From assembly GCF_012328925.1 (NCBI RefSeq), contig NZ_JAAXLS010000009.1, positions 1 to 64,000 on the forward strand: a stretch of 64,000 bases of DNA. Direction: 5' to 3'. This document shows positions 7,494 to 16,528 of this stretch, in pieces. Numbering within the stretch: position 1 is the stretch's first letter; each line of letters begins with the position of its first letter. This DNA is from Amycolatopsis acididurans. Its GTDB lineage: Bacteria; Actinomycetota; Actinomycetes; Mycobacteriales; Pseudonocardiaceae. The translations under genes were made by a program, and so were the position numbers. The notes beneath the pieces are model-generated. The model ran no database searches and was not told the DNA's origin. It was given only the letters and a program-made list of their open reading frames with translations.

Positions 7494-8528
7494 ATGTCGG
7501 ACGTCACACTCAAGGACGTCGCCGTTCGGGCCGGCGTTCACGTCGCCACCGCGTCGAGGGCCCTCGACCCCCAACGCCGCCATCTGGTGAATAGCGAGAC
7601 CCGCCAACGGGTGGAGACCGCGGCCGGCGAACTGGGCTACCGGATCAACGTTCTCGCGCGCAGCTTGCGCAAGGGAAGCACAGGCATGATCGGGGCGGTC
7701 GTGGCCGATCTCGGCAACCCGTTCCTGCCGCCGATGCTGCGCGGCCTGGAGGAAGTACTCGGCCCGCGCGGCTACATGACGGCCGTATCCGAGACACACG
7801 AGGATCCCGAGACGTTCCGCCGGGTCTGTGAGCAACTCATCGCACGCCGAGTCGACGGCATCGTCGTCAGCGCCGCTCATGTCGGCGACAGCGATTTCAT
7901 ATCCACTTTGGAAAAGTCATTGCCGGTGGTCCTGGCCGTGCGGAGGGTCAGCGGCGGCGGCCATCACACGGTCACTCACGACGACGTCCTTGGTGCGCGG
8001 CTGGTCACGGAATATCTCGCAGGCCTGGGCCATCGGCGGCTGGCACAGCTCCGCGGCCCCGAGGACGTGTCGTCGTTCGCGGGACGCGCACGCGGTTTCC
8101 AGGAAGTGGTCGCGGAACACGACTGCACCGAGATCGTCGCCCACGACCGGGCAGGCGCACCGACCACCGATGAGGGCAAGCGACTGGCAGCGGCACTGCT
8201 GACAGCCGACGTGGGCCGGCCGACCGCGATCTTCGCGCACAACGACCTCATGGCCATCGGGGCGCTGGAAGCACTCGGCGAAGCCGGCCTGCGCTGCCCC
8301 GAGGACGTGTCAATCGTCGGCTACAACGACGCACCCCTGACCGCGCATGTGACGCCACCGCTGACCACTGTGCGCCTTCCCAGCAACGCGCTGGGAAGGC
8401 GGGTCGCGGCAATGATGCTCGGTCAGCTCGACCAGCACAAGGAACCGCCCACCACCGTTGCGCTGGAACCGGAACTGGTGATCCGCGCATCGGCCGCCGC
8501 CCCCGCCCGCGACAGGGCCGCCGGATAA
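7494..8528 (+). CDS. LacI-family transcriptional regulator
   Basis: A 344-residue repressor. The N-terminal HTH TLKDVAVRAGVHVATASRAL (residues 4-23) and hinge helix (RINVLARSLRKG) are followed by a periplasmic-binding-protein-like effector domain. The start is ATG 7494 behind GGGAGG; an upstream GTG in the same frame lacks that support. It is divergent from the dehydrogenase operon with a perfect palindrome between. The same palindrome precedes the M24 gene and the MFS gene, so it likely controls all three units and itself. The effector is unknown, probably the transported substrate or an early catabolite. Confidence 0.9.
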   Translation: MSDVTLKDVAVRAGVHVATASRALDPQRRHLVNSETRQRVETAAGELGYRINVLARSLRKGSTGMIGAVVADLGNPFLPPMLRGLEEVLGPRGYMTAVSETHEDPETFRRVCEQLIARRVDGIVVSAAHVGDSDFISTLEKSLPVVLAVRRVSGGGHHTVTHDDVLGARLVTEYLAGLGHRRLAQLRGPEDVSSFAGRARGFQEVVAEHDCTEIVAHDRAGAPTTDEGKRLAAALLTADVGRPTAIFAHNDLMAIGALEALGEAGLRCPEDVSIVGYNDAPLTAHVTPPLTTVRLPSNALGRRVAAMMLGQLDQHKEPPTTVALEPELVIRASAAAPARDRAAG

Positions 8529-8583
8529 GCACCCGAGCCGTCCTCCCACGAACCCGAGGCGTCACGCACGTTCGAGTCTCATT

Positions 8584-8595
8584 GCAATCGTTTGC
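8584..8595. promoter_or_regulatory. LacI-type operator GCAATCGTTTGC
   Basis: Differs at one base from the perfect palindrome at 7331-7342 and lies 58 bp before the M24-family start at 8653. It is also just after the LacI gene end. It is probably bound by that LacI protein. Confidence 0.7.
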
Positions 8596-8652
8596 ATGCT
8601 TTTGCTAGCGTCTACTCGTCCCGCTCTGACGTCACTGGAGAGACAGCTGCCC

Positions 8653-9891
8653 ATGGTCCAACAACTTCCCGCTCCCGGCCGGATGGGCGTCGATTACGAG
8701 ACGCGCGTCGACTTCGCGCGATTGCGCGACTACCGGCTCAAGCGTGCGCGGGCCGCACTGGAATCGAGCGAGTGCGGCGCGTTCCTGCTCTTCGACTTCT
8801 ACAACATCCGTTACACGACTCAGTCCTGGGTCGGCGGCGCGCTCGGCGACAAGATGATCCGCTATGCGTTGCTCACCCGCGATGGAGAGCCACATTTATG
8901 GGACTTCGGCTCGGCGGTGAAGCACCATCAGCTGTACGCGCCCTGGCTGCGGCAGGAGAACAACCATCCCGGCTTCCTTGGCTTCCGCGGCGCCGTCTCC
9001 CCTCGTGCCGGTCTCATGGCCGACGCCGTGAGGCAGATCAAGGGCATTCTCGTGGACCTCGGCCTGCAGAACTCACCTGTCGGCGTCGACATCGTCGAAC
9101 CGCCGTTCCTGTTCGAGATGCGCCGGCAAGGTCTCGATGTCGTCGACGCACAGCAACACATGCTCGACGCGCGCGAGATCAAGAGCATCGACGAGATCAT
9201 GCTGCTCAACCAGGCAGCGGCCATGGTGGACGGTGTCTATCAGGACATCGTGGAAGCGTTGAAGCCCGGGGTCCGGGAGAACGAGATCGTCGCACTGGCG
9301 GCCAAGAAGCTCTACGGCTACGGATCCGATCAGGTCGAAGCGGTCAATGCGATCTCGGGTGAGCGCTGCAATCCTCATCCGCACAACTTCACCGACCGCA
9401 TCATCCGGCCGGGCGATCAGGCATTCTTCGACATCATCCATTCCTTCAACGGATATCGCACCTGCTACTACCGCACCTTCAGCGTCGGCCAGGCCACCGA
9501 TCCGCAGCGTACCGCCTATGGGCGGGCGCGCGAGTGGATGGACAACGCGATCGCCGCGATCCGGCCGGGGGTGGGCTCCGACGAGATCGCCTCGCTGTTC
9601 CCGACCGCCGAGTCGCTAGGTTTCGACGACGAGCTCTCCGCCTTCGGACTGCAATTCTGTCACGGCCTCGGCCTCGGCCTGCATGAACGGCCGATCATCT
9701 CGCGCCTCAACAGCTATCGCGATCCCGTCGAGATCAAGACCGGCATGGTCTTCGCAGTCGAGACGTACTGCCCCGCGACCGACGGGTACTCCGCCGCGCG
9801 CATCGAAGAAGAGGTGGTCGTCACCGACGAGGGCCCGGTGGTGATCACCAAGTATCCCGCCGAGGATCTCGTTGTCGCCAATCCCTACTGA
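8653..9891 (+). CDS. M24 pita-bread-fold hydrolase/lyase (Xaa-Pro peptidase-like), one metal ligand replaced
   Basis: A 412-residue protein with an N-terminal creatinase-like domain and a C-terminal M24 domain. The five usual metal ligands map to Asp260 (FFDIIHS), Cys271 instead of the second Asp (GYRTCYYRTF), His337 (FCHGLGLGLHE), Glu370 (VETYCP) and Glu385 (ARIEEEVVV). Loss of the second Asp argues against an ordinary dinuclear aminopeptidase P. M24 relatives with other chemistries include creatinase (no metal) and the DMSP lyase DddP. The start is ATG 8653; a TTG or ATG further upstream would overlap the operator. It shares a LacI operator with the dehydrogenase operon and the transporter, so it probably performs an early step on the imported compound. 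Confidence 0.8.
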   Translation: MVQQLPAPGRMGVDYETRVDFARLRDYRLKRARAALESSECGAFLLFDFYNIRYTTQSWVGGALGDKMIRYALLTRDGEPHLWDFGSAVKHHQLYAPWLRQENNHPGFLGFRGAVSPRAGLMADAVRQIKGILVDLGLQNSPVGVDIVEPPFLFEMRRQGLDVVDAQQHMLDAREIKSIDEIMLLNQAAAMVDGVYQDIVEALKPGVRENEIVALAAKKLYGYGSDQVEAVNAISGERCNPHPHNFTDRIIRPGDQAFFDIIHSFNGYRTCYYRTFSVGQATDPQRTAYGRAREWMDNAIAAIRPGVGSDEIASLFPTAESLGFDDELSAFGLQFCHGLGLGLHERPIISRLNSYRDPVEIKTGMVFAVETYCPATDGYSAARIEEEVVVTDEGPVVITKYPAEDLVVANPY

Positions 9892-9954
9892 CGCCACCAC
9901 CCGTCCGGCGCGGCGTCACCGCGTCGGACGGGTGGGCGTGGCCCGGGAAGGGCG

Positions 9955-11277
9955 TCACTTCGGGAGTTCCGCTCCGGCGGTCTCGCGCATGCCGAGCAAC
10001 AGCGTCGCGGCGCCGACCACGCCACAGATGGCCGGCCACAGGGCGATCGGGGTGATGCTCCCGAGGTGGCTCACCAGGTCGGCGGCGACGGTGGGTCCGA
10101 AACCAACGGCGATCAGGCCGAGGTTGATGCCCAGCGCCGCGCCAGTGTAACGGACGGCTCGGGGCATCAGTTCGACCGTCACGAGGAAGGCAGCGGCGAT
10201 GGTGGTGCCGTTGACGAGGTAGTACACGAGGAAGACGAGGCCGATCACGACCAGGCTCCGCGCGTTCTCGAACGACCAGAACAAGGGATACGCCAGCACC
10301 ACCAGACCGCAGTACCCGGCCAGCATCACTCGTTTGCGGCCGAACCGGTCGGAGAGCGAGCCGATGAAGGGAAACAGCAACAACGCCAGAAAAATCACCA
10401 CGGCCATCATCCAGTAGAACGAGTTCGCGTTGATGCCACGAGTTTTGATGAAGAAGGTCGGGAAATAGGTGAGCACCAGGGTCGAGGTGCCGAACGTCGC
10501 GAAGGTCAGCAACGCCGCCTGCAGGACCCGCACCGGATGCTGGGACACGACCTGCTTGAGCGGGCTCTTCGCGACCTGCCGCGACGCCATTTCGAGGAAT
10601 TCGGGGGAATCTTCGAGCTTCAACCGGAAGAAGGCGCACACGAGCGTGATCGGCGCCACCACCAGGAATGGAATCCGCCAACCCCACGACTGCATCTGCG
10701 CCGACGACAGGGTCATCGTGACGACGCCGACGACGATCGCGGCAACCGCGTAACCACCCGTCGTTCCCATGGGAGTGAGGGACGTATAGAGGCCTCGCCT
10801 GCCCGGCGGCGCGGACTCCGCAGCGTACGACGCGGCACCGGCCGCCTCACCACCGGCACAAAACCCCTGTACGATACGCAACGCGAGTAACGCGATCGGT
10901 GCAAGGATTCCGATAGTGGCATAGCTGGGCAAAAGCCCGATGGCGGTGGTGCAGACCCCCATGGCGACAACCGTCACGACGAGCGCCTTGCTCCGTCCGC
11001 GCCGGTCTCCCATCCGTCCGAAGAACCAGCCCCCGATCGGGCGGACGACGTAGCCGATCGTGAACGCACCCATCGTGGCCAGCACCCCGACCGCCGGCCG
11101 GTCATTGGGGAAGAAATGCCCAGCGATGTAGACCGCCACGAAGCCGTAGATGGCGAAGTCGAAGTACTCGATGAGCGAACCGAGCCCACCGGCGACCGCT
11201 GCGCGCAGAGGATTGACCGACGGTGTGCGCGCGGTCGTGGGGGTGACCGCTTCGCTGCGGCCGGTTCTGAGGTTCAT
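9955..11277 (-). CDS. MFS transporter, metabolite:H+ symporter (MHS) family
   Basis: A 440-residue, roughly 12-helix permease with the MHS-type opening LIEYFDFAIYGFVA, motif FGRMGDRRGRSKAL between helices 2 and 3, and GSLSDRFGRKR in the second half. Relatives (ProP, ShiA, KgtP, dicarboxylate and aromatic acid carriers) use the proton gradient to import small acids or betaines. ATG 11277 follows an AAGGA sequence. A LacI-type operator lies 166 bp upstream, so it is likely co-induced with the dehydrogenase operon and the M24 gene and imports their substrate. Confidence 0.87.
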   Translation of the reverse strand: MNLRTGRSEAVTPTTARTPSVNPLRAAVAGGLGSLIEYFDFAIYGFVAVYIAGHFFPNDRPAVGVLATMGAFTIGYVVRPIGGWFFGRMGDRRGRSKALVVTVVAMGVCTTAIGLLPSYATIGILAPIALLALRIVQGFCAGGEAAGAASYAAESAPPGRRGLYTSLTPMGTTGGYAVAAIVVGVVTMTLSSAQMQSWGWRIPFLVVAPITLVCAFFRLKLEDSPEFLEMASRQVAKSPLKQVVSQHPVRVLQAALLTFATFGTSTLVLTYFPTFFIKTRGINANSFYWMMAVVIFLALLLFPFIGSLSDRFGRKRVMLAGYCGLVVLAYPLFWSFENARSLVVIGLVFLVYYLVNGTTIAAAFLVTVELMPRAVRYTGAALGINLGLIAVGFGPTVAADLVSHLGSITPIALWPAICGVVGAATLLLGMRETAGAELPK

Positions 11278-11442
11278 CGTCGGGTCCTTTCGGCGATGCT
11301 TGTCGTTGTCGGAAACCGGGTGATGGTGTCGACGAGCAGGCGTCATTCGCATCGGCGGCGCACGGTCGGCGCCGATGCCCGTGGATTTCGCAGCTGGACG
11401 TCGTTGTGGTGCAGATCGCTGTCTAGCACTGTAGCTAGTGAA

Positions 11443-11454
11443 ACAATCGTTTGC
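11443..11454. promoter_or_regulatory. LacI-type operator ACAATCGTTTGC
   Basis: Third copy of the 12-bp site, one base from the one at 8584-8595, upstream of the divergently read transporter. The rest of the 11278-11576 spacer holds no gene that I can support. Confidence 0.65.
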
Positions 11455-11576
11455 AATGATGGATGAGCAGCTAATTTTCGCGATAAGCAGGGCGTTCGCG
11501 GGCGACCCTGCCGGACTCTATTTGCAGTGGTTTGCAGTCGAACGCGCTCGCAGCGCGGATCCACTCGCGGACCGGC

Positions 11577-12980
11577 TCAGAGGTTGATCATGTGGCCGGA
11601 CAAGCCCTGAATTGCCTCCTGCAGCGCCTCCGACAGTGTCGGATGGGTGTGCACGTTGCCGGCGAGTTCGTGCACGGTGAGGTCCCATTTGTGAGCCAGC
11701 GTCAGCTCGGGCAGCAATTCGGCGGCGTCGGGGCCGATGAGGTGCCCGCCGAGCAGTTCCCCATACGTGGTGTCACAGAGGAGCTTGACGAAGCCGGTGG
11801 GCTCCCCCAGTCCGTGTGCCTTGCCGTTGGCTGTGAAGGGGAAAGTCGCGACCTTCACCGCGTAGCCCTCGTCGCGGGCCTGCTGCTCGGTCAGGCCGAA
11901 GCTGGCGACCTGCGGCTGGCAGAAGGTGGCGCGCGGCATGAACCGGTAGTCCCGGATGGGGGTGGGGCCGGCTCCGGCGATGGCTTCAGCGGCCACGAGA
12001 CCTTGAGCCTCGGCGACGTGGGCCAGTTGAAGTTTTGCGGTAACGTCGCCGATGGCATAGATGTGGTCCACAGTGGTCTGCATGGTGGCCGAGATCGCGA
12101 TGGCGCCTCGGTCGGTGAGCGCGACGCCGGTGTTCTCCAGGCCGTAACCGCGCACGCGCGGGGCGAATCCGACGGCCTGCAGCACCCTGTCGACGGTGAC
12201 CGTCGCGGTCGCGCCGGTGGTGGTGTCCTCAATCGACACCGCGACCTCGGCACCGTTGTCGTCGATGGACCGCACGAGGGTGGAGGGCCGGATGGTGACA
12301 CCGAGCTTGTTGTAGGCCCTGGTGATTTCCTTGGAGACCTCGAAGTCCTCGTTGGGTAACACGCGGTCGAGAGCCTCCACGATGTGCACGTCGACGCCAT
12401 AGTTGGCCATGACGTAGCCGAACTCCACGCCGATAGGGCCGGCACCGACGATGAGCACCGATCCCGGCAGGTCGCGGCTCATGATCTGTTCCTCGTAAGT
12501 GACGACGTTGGCCGAACGCGAGGTCCCGGACAGCAGTTTGGTCTCGGCGCCGGTGGCGATGATCGCGTGGTCGAAGGTGACGGTCCGCGTGCCGCCGCCG
12601 GGGCCTGCCACCGACAGGGTGTGCGCATCGATGAACGTGCCCCGGCCGTCGATTTCGGTGACCGCGTTCTTCCTCATCAGGTAGTGCACGCCTTTGACGC
12701 GTCCGTCGGCGACGTCGCGGCTGCGGTCGAATGCCGCGCCGTAATCGAAGCCGGGTTGGCCGGTGATACCGAACAGCTGGGCCTTCGTGGTCACGGTGTG
12801 GGCGAGTTCGGCGTTGCGCAGCAACGCTTTCGAAGGGATGCATCCGACATTGAGGCACACGCCGCCCCAGTACTTCTGCTCGGTGATCGCCGTGCGGAGT
12901 CCGAGCTGGGCGCAGCGGATCGCAGCCACGTAGCCGCCGGGCCCGGCACCGAGAACGACGACATCGAAGTTGTCAGCCAT
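11577..12980 (-). CDS. lpdA: Dihydrolipoyl dehydrogenase (E3)
   Basis: A 467-residue flavoprotein disulfide reductase. The FAD motif is [14 protein letters not shown], the redox-active disulfide is [16 protein letters not shown], the NAD-binding motif is [14 protein letters not shown], and the C-terminal His-Glu pair lies in [13 protein letters not shown]. It reoxidises dihydrolipoamide of the neighbouring E2 with NAD+. It is the last gene of an E1-E2-E3 operon (15 bp after E2), so it is probably dedicated to this 2-oxoacid dehydrogenase complex. Confidence 0.92.
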   Translation of the reverse strand: MADNFDVVVLGAGPGGYVAAIRCAQLGLRTAITEQKYWGGVCLNVGCIPSKALLRNAELAHTVTTKAQLFGITGQPGFDYGAAFDRSRDVADGRVKGVHYLMRKNAVTEIDGRGTFIDAHTLSVAGPGGGTRTVTFDHAIIATGAETKLLSGTSRSANVVTYEEQIMSRDLPGSVLIVGAGPIGVEFGYVMANYGVDVHIVEALDRVLPNEDFEVSKEITRAYNKLGVTIRPSTLVRSIDDNGAEVAVSIEDTTTGATATVTVDRVLQAVGFAPRVRGYGLENTGVALTDRGAIAISATMQTTVDHIYAIGDVTAKLQLAHVAEAQGLVAAEAIAGAGPTPIRDYRFMPRATFCQPQVASFGLTEQQARDEGYAVKVATFPFTANGKAHGLGEPTGFVKLLCDTTYGELLGGHLIGPDAAELLPELTLAHKWDLTVHELAGNVHTHPTLSEALQEAIQGLSGHMINL

Positions 12981-12995
12981 GACCTGGTTACGACC

Positions 12996-14204
12996 TCACA
13001 TCAGGATCTGCAGCGGGGCGTGCAGAACGTCGAGGAATGCCTTCATCCATTCGGCGGCGACGGCTCCGTCGATGGGGCGGTGATCCACCGACAGGGTCAC
13101 CCGAAGCATCGAGCCCACCGCCAGCTCCCCGTCGATCACCACCGGTTCGGACCGGGCCGCACCGACAGCCAGGATCGCCGACTGCGGTGGGTTGATGATC
13201 GCGGAGAATTCCTCGGTGTCGTACATGCCGAGATTGGAGATGCTCAGCGAGCCGCCCTCGAGCTCCTCCTGGTTGAGCTTGCCGTGGCGGGCACGTTCGG
13301 CCAGATCCCGCGTGTCGGCGGCGATCGCGGCTATTCCGCGACGGTCGACGTCACGCACCACCGGGGTCATCAGACCGCGACTGGACGCGACCGCGACCGC
13401 GATGTCGACGTCGTCGAAGGAGCGGACCGCGTCGTCGAGCCAGATCACGTTCATCGCGGGCACCAGCGTGTGCGCTCGCGCAGCGGCCTTGACGATCAGA
13501 TCGTTGACCGAGATCTTGACCTCGCCCGCTTCGTTCAGTTGCGTGCGCAGCGCCAGCAGTGCGTCGACGCGGGCGCTGCCTCGCACGTAGAAGTGAGGAG
13601 CGGTCTGCTTGCTGGAGGTCAGCCGGGAGGCGATGGCCCTGCGCATCCGCGAGTGCGGGGTGTCGGTGGCCCCGGCCGGCGGGGTCAACATCGGAGCCGT
13701 GGCGGGTGGGGGTGCGGCCGGCGCCGCGTCCGGCGGTGTTCCGGCGGCCAGTCTCTCGGCGATGTCGCGTCTGACGATGCGGCCGTTGGGTCCGGTTCCG
13801 GCGATCCCGTTCAGATCGAGATCGGCCTCCCGGGCGAGGCGGCGCACCAGCGGAGTGGCGAACAGACGCCGGCCGTCGGCGCCGCGATCGTGTTGTTTCC
13901 CGGCTGGTTCCGCGGCACCGACACCGAGATCGCGCAGTGCCTGGTCGAGGTTGGCCACCGTTTCGCCGGGACGACCGGTCAGTGCAATCGGTGCGCCCAC
14001 CTCCACGGTGGTGCCCGGGGCGACGAGGTACTTGAGGATGACGCCGGCGGCTTCGGCTTCGATGTCGACGTTCGCCTTGTCGGTCTCGACGGTGGCGATG
14101 GCCTCGGCCGCGGCGAACTCGGCGTTCTCCGCGACCTGCCAGCCGGCCAGGATCGCGTCGGTGCTGTCGGCCGCGACACCGGGCATTCTCAGTAGTGCGG
14201 GCAT
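12996..14204 (-). CDS. Dihydrolipoamide acyltransferase (E2)
   Basis: A 402-residue E2. The N-terminal lipoyl domain has the lipoylated lysine in VETDKANVDIEA (near residue 43). A peripheral-subunit-binding domain follows at about 115-150 (FATPLVRRLAREADLDL, then GTGPNGRIVRRDI), an Ala/Pro linker comes next, and the catalytic core ends with the active-site DHRPIDGA. A single lipoyl domain and a total near 400 residues fit acetoin- or branched-chain-type E2s. It is 3 bp after the E1 stop and 15 bp before E3. Confidence 0.9.
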   Translation of the reverse strand: MPALLRMPGVAADSTDAILAGWQVAENAEFAAAEAIATVETDKANVDIEAEAAGVILKYLVAPGTTVEVGAPIALTGRPGETVANLDQALRDLGVGAAEPAGKQHDRGADGRRLFATPLVRRLAREADLDLNGIAGTGPNGRIVRRDIAERLAAGTPPDAAPAAPPPATAPMLTPPAGATDTPHSRMRRAIASRLTSSKQTAPHFYVRGSARVDALLALRTQLNEAGEVKISVNDLIVKAAARAHTLVPAMNVIWLDDAVRSFDDVDIAVAVASSRGLMTPVVRDVDRRGIAAIAADTRDLAERARHGKLNQEELEGGSLSISNLGMYDTEEFSAIINPPQSAILAVGAARSEPVVIDGELAVGSMLRVTLSVDHRPIDGAVAAEWMKAFLDVLHAPLQILM

Positions 14205-14207
14205 CGG

Positions 14208-16385
14208 TCAGGCCTCCGTGACTTCGGCGAGTTTGGCGGCGATCTCGTCGGTCTGCGCGATGGCGGCGCGTTCGAGGACCTTGCTGATGCTGGGTGCGGC
14301 TTCCCCACCCGTGACCCTCTCGACGGGGTGATCGAGCCAGTCGAACAGGCGACGCTGGATTTCGTCGGCCAGCCAGCCGCCGTAGGAGGTGCCCGCGGCG
14401 CCTTGTTCGGCGATGACGACGCGGTTGGTTTTGCGCACACTGGTCTCGATGGTGTCCCAGTCCAGCGACGCGCGGTCCAGCCAGCGCAGGTCGATCAGGT
14501 CGGCATCGTAGCCACCCTCGGTGATCGCCTCCAGACAGAAGCCCGTCATCGCCAGATACGAGATCACCGTGACCGCCGCGCCGCTGTGCCGCAGCGCGGC
14601 CTTGCCGACCGGCAGGTGATAGTCGAAATCCTCGGCGGGGGCTTCGCTCTTGCGGTTGTACAGATCGACGTGCTCGAGGACCACGACGGGGTCTTTACAG
14701 GTCAGTGCCGTGTTCATCAGGCCGACGTAGTCGAAGGACGTCGACGGTGCCACGATGCGCCAGCCCGGTTGGGTGGCGAACACCCCGGCAGGATCCATCG
14801 AGTGCTGGGAGCCGTACCCGGTGCCCATGGCGACCTTGGTGCGCAGCACCAACGGCACGTCGTTGTCGCCGCCGAACATGTGCCGGGCCTTGCCGACCTG
14901 ATTGAAGAGCTGGTCGGCGGCCACCCACATGAAGTCGGCGTACATGAACTCGACGATCGGCTTGTAGCGGCCGTCCAGAGCCATCCCGCCGCCCAGACCG
15001 GTGAAGGCGTTCTCACTGATCGGTGTGCCCAGAGTACGGCCGGGAAAGCGTTCGGACAGTCCACGGGTGGCGCCATTGGTGCCGCCGTTGAGCCGGTGGA
15101 TGTCCTCGCCCATGACGACGACCGACGGGTCGGTCTCCATGCGCCGGTTCAGCACGGCCGCGATCGATTCGACGAACTTGGACTCCGTCGTCGCGCCGGT
15201 GAAGGTGTCCCGGTCGACGAAGGCGAGGTCGCCGAACTCCGAGAGGTCTCCGCGCACGCCGACGTCGGCGAAGTCCGGGTCGGGCCATTCCCCGGGTTTG
15301 ATCCGCCGCTTGCCTGGTTTGCCACCGGGTACCGGTTCGAGGAGCATGTCCCCCAGCTCGGCCATCGTCGTCTTGACCCGGCCGATGGCCTTCTCGACGA
15401 CGCCTGCGTCGAGGATCTTGCGGCGTTCCAGATGGCCGGACAGCTGCCCGATCGGATCGCGGTCGCGGTAGGCCTTTTCCTCGTCTTTGCCGCGGTAGCC
15501 GAAGGCGCTCCCGGGAAACGCACCGTTCTGGTGGAAGTAGCGGTAGACGTCGGCTTCGACGATGGCCGGGCCGTTACCCGCGCGCATGTACGCACAGGCT
15601 TCCCGCATCGCCAGATGGGTGGCCAGCACGTCCATCCCGTCGACCTTCCAGCTGGCGATGTTGAAACCGAGGCCCCGCGCGGACAGCCGTGGTTCGCCGG
15701 TGGACTCCTCGACATTGGTCGACACCGCGTACCGGTTGTTCTCGATGAAGAAGCACAGCGGCAGCTTCCACGCCGACGCCAGGTTCATCGTCTCCAGCGT
15801 GGAGCCGATGTTGATCGCCCCGTCCCCGAAGTAGGTGACCGCCACCGCGTCGCTGCCGCTGTGGCGGTTCGCCCACGCATACCCCGCGGCCAACGGCACT
15901 CCACCGCCGACGATCGCGTTGGTGCCGATCGCACCGGCCTCACGCCACTGCAGGTGCATCGATCCGCCGCGGCCGCGGCAGAACCCGCGGGACAGCCCGC
16001 AGATCTCGGCCAGGCTGCGCAGAAGGACCGTGCGGATCTCGCCGGAGAACTCCTCGCCGGGGTCGATACCCGTGGGCGCGACGTGGTGCAGCGCCTTGGC
16101 CAGGAACTGGTGGTGGCCACGATGGGATCCATTGACCGAGTCGGCGCTGCGCAGCGCGAGCACCGAACCGACCGCGCCGCCCTCCTGGCCGATCGACGAG
16201 TGCGCCGGCCCGTGAATGAGTCCCTGCCCGGCCAACTCGAGGACGTATTCCTCGAACCCCCGGATCAGGATCAACTGGCTGAGCATGTTCTTCAGCAGCT
16301 CGGGATCGGCGGCGTCCCAGTCCTCAGGCGTCGAGGCGACCTCCACCCATGGGGAGGCCGGCTGCAGCGGTCTGTGCGTACTCAC
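14208..16385 (-). CDS. Fused alpha-beta E1 of a thiamine-diphosphate 2-oxoacid/acetoin dehydrogenase
   Basis: A 725-residue E1 with the alpha part (about 1-350) fused to the beta part (about 390-720). The ThDP motif GDGAINIG...ENN is intact. The beta half carries VVVMGEDIHR and the transketolase-like C-terminal region. Fused E1s of this size occur with acetoin-type and some branched-chain complexes. The substrate is not fixed by sequence. GTG at 16385 is preferred because GGAGAA lies 7 bp before it; a TTG five codons upstream is also in frame. It is divergent from a VOC-GntR pair, with two AATGGNNCCATT palindromes in the promoter region. Confidence 0.88.
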   Translation of the reverse strand: MSTHRPLQPASPWVEVASTPEDWDAADPELLKNMLSQLILIRGFEEYVLELAGQGLIHGPAHSSIGQEGGAVGSVLALRSADSVNGSHRGHHQFLAKALHHVAPTGIDPGEEFSGEIRTVLLRSLAEICGLSRGFCRGRGGSMHLQWREAGAIGTNAIVGGGVPLAAGYAWANRHSGSDAVAVTYFGDGAINIGSTLETMNLASAWKLPLCFFIENNRYAVSTNVEESTGEPRLSARGLGFNIASWKVDGMDVLATHLAMREACAYMRAGNGPAIVEADVYRYFHQNGAFPGSAFGYRGKDEEKAYRDRDPIGQLSGHLERRKILDAGVVEKAIGRVKTTMAELGDMLLEPVPGGKPGKRRIKPGEWPDPDFADVGVRGDLSEFGDLAFVDRDTFTGATTESKFVESIAAVLNRRMETDPSVVVMGEDIHRLNGGTNGATRGLSERFPGRTLGTPISENAFTGLGGGMALDGRYKPIVEFMYADFMWVAADQLFNQVGKARHMFGGDNDVPLVLRTKVAMGTGYGSQHSMDPAGVFATQPGWRIVAPSTSFDYVGLMNTALTCKDPVVVLEHVDLYNRKSEAPAEDFDYHLPVGKAALRHSGAAVTVISYLAMTGFCLEAITEGGYDADLIDLRWLDRASLDWDTIETSVRKTNRVVIAEQGAAGTSYGGWLADEIQRRLFDWLDHPVERVTGGEAAPSISKVLERAAIAQTDEIAAKLAEVTEA

Positions 16386-16438
16386 GTGTGTTTCTCCCAA
16401 GCTTCCGGCTGAGGCAGCGGTGGCACCATAACCCGCTT

Positions 16439-16450
16439 AATGGATCCATT
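16439..16450. promoter_or_regulatory. GntR-type operator AATGGATCCATT
   Basis: A perfect 12-bp palindrome 54 bp before the E1 start. It has the same arms (AATGG/CCATT) as the site at 16502, which begins 63 bp away, six helical turns. Confidence 0.75.
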
Positions 16451-16501
16451 TCAAGACTGTTTCCGGTCACTTACAGGAACTATCGTCTCTTTTGAGACAT
16501 A

Positions 16502-16513
16502 AATGGCGCCATT
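16502..16513. promoter_or_regulatory. GntR-type operator AATGGCGCCATT
   Basis: A perfect 12-bp palindrome 16 bp before the VOC gene start. It is probably bound, together with the partner site, by the FCD-domain GntR protein encoded at 17053. Confidence 0.75.
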
Positions 16514-16528
16514 TTGCTAGGAGCAACC

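Noticed and set aside
8653..9891. Calling the M24 protein DMSP lyase DddP
   Set aside because: The fold and cluster context allow it, but the extra Asp pair typical of DddP is not seen and a metal ligand is replaced by Cys. No substrate-specific evidence exists.
14328..16412. A 694-codon plus-strand open frame opposite E1
   Set aside because: It is a complementary-strand shadow of a strongly conserved gene with no recognisable motif or ribosome site.
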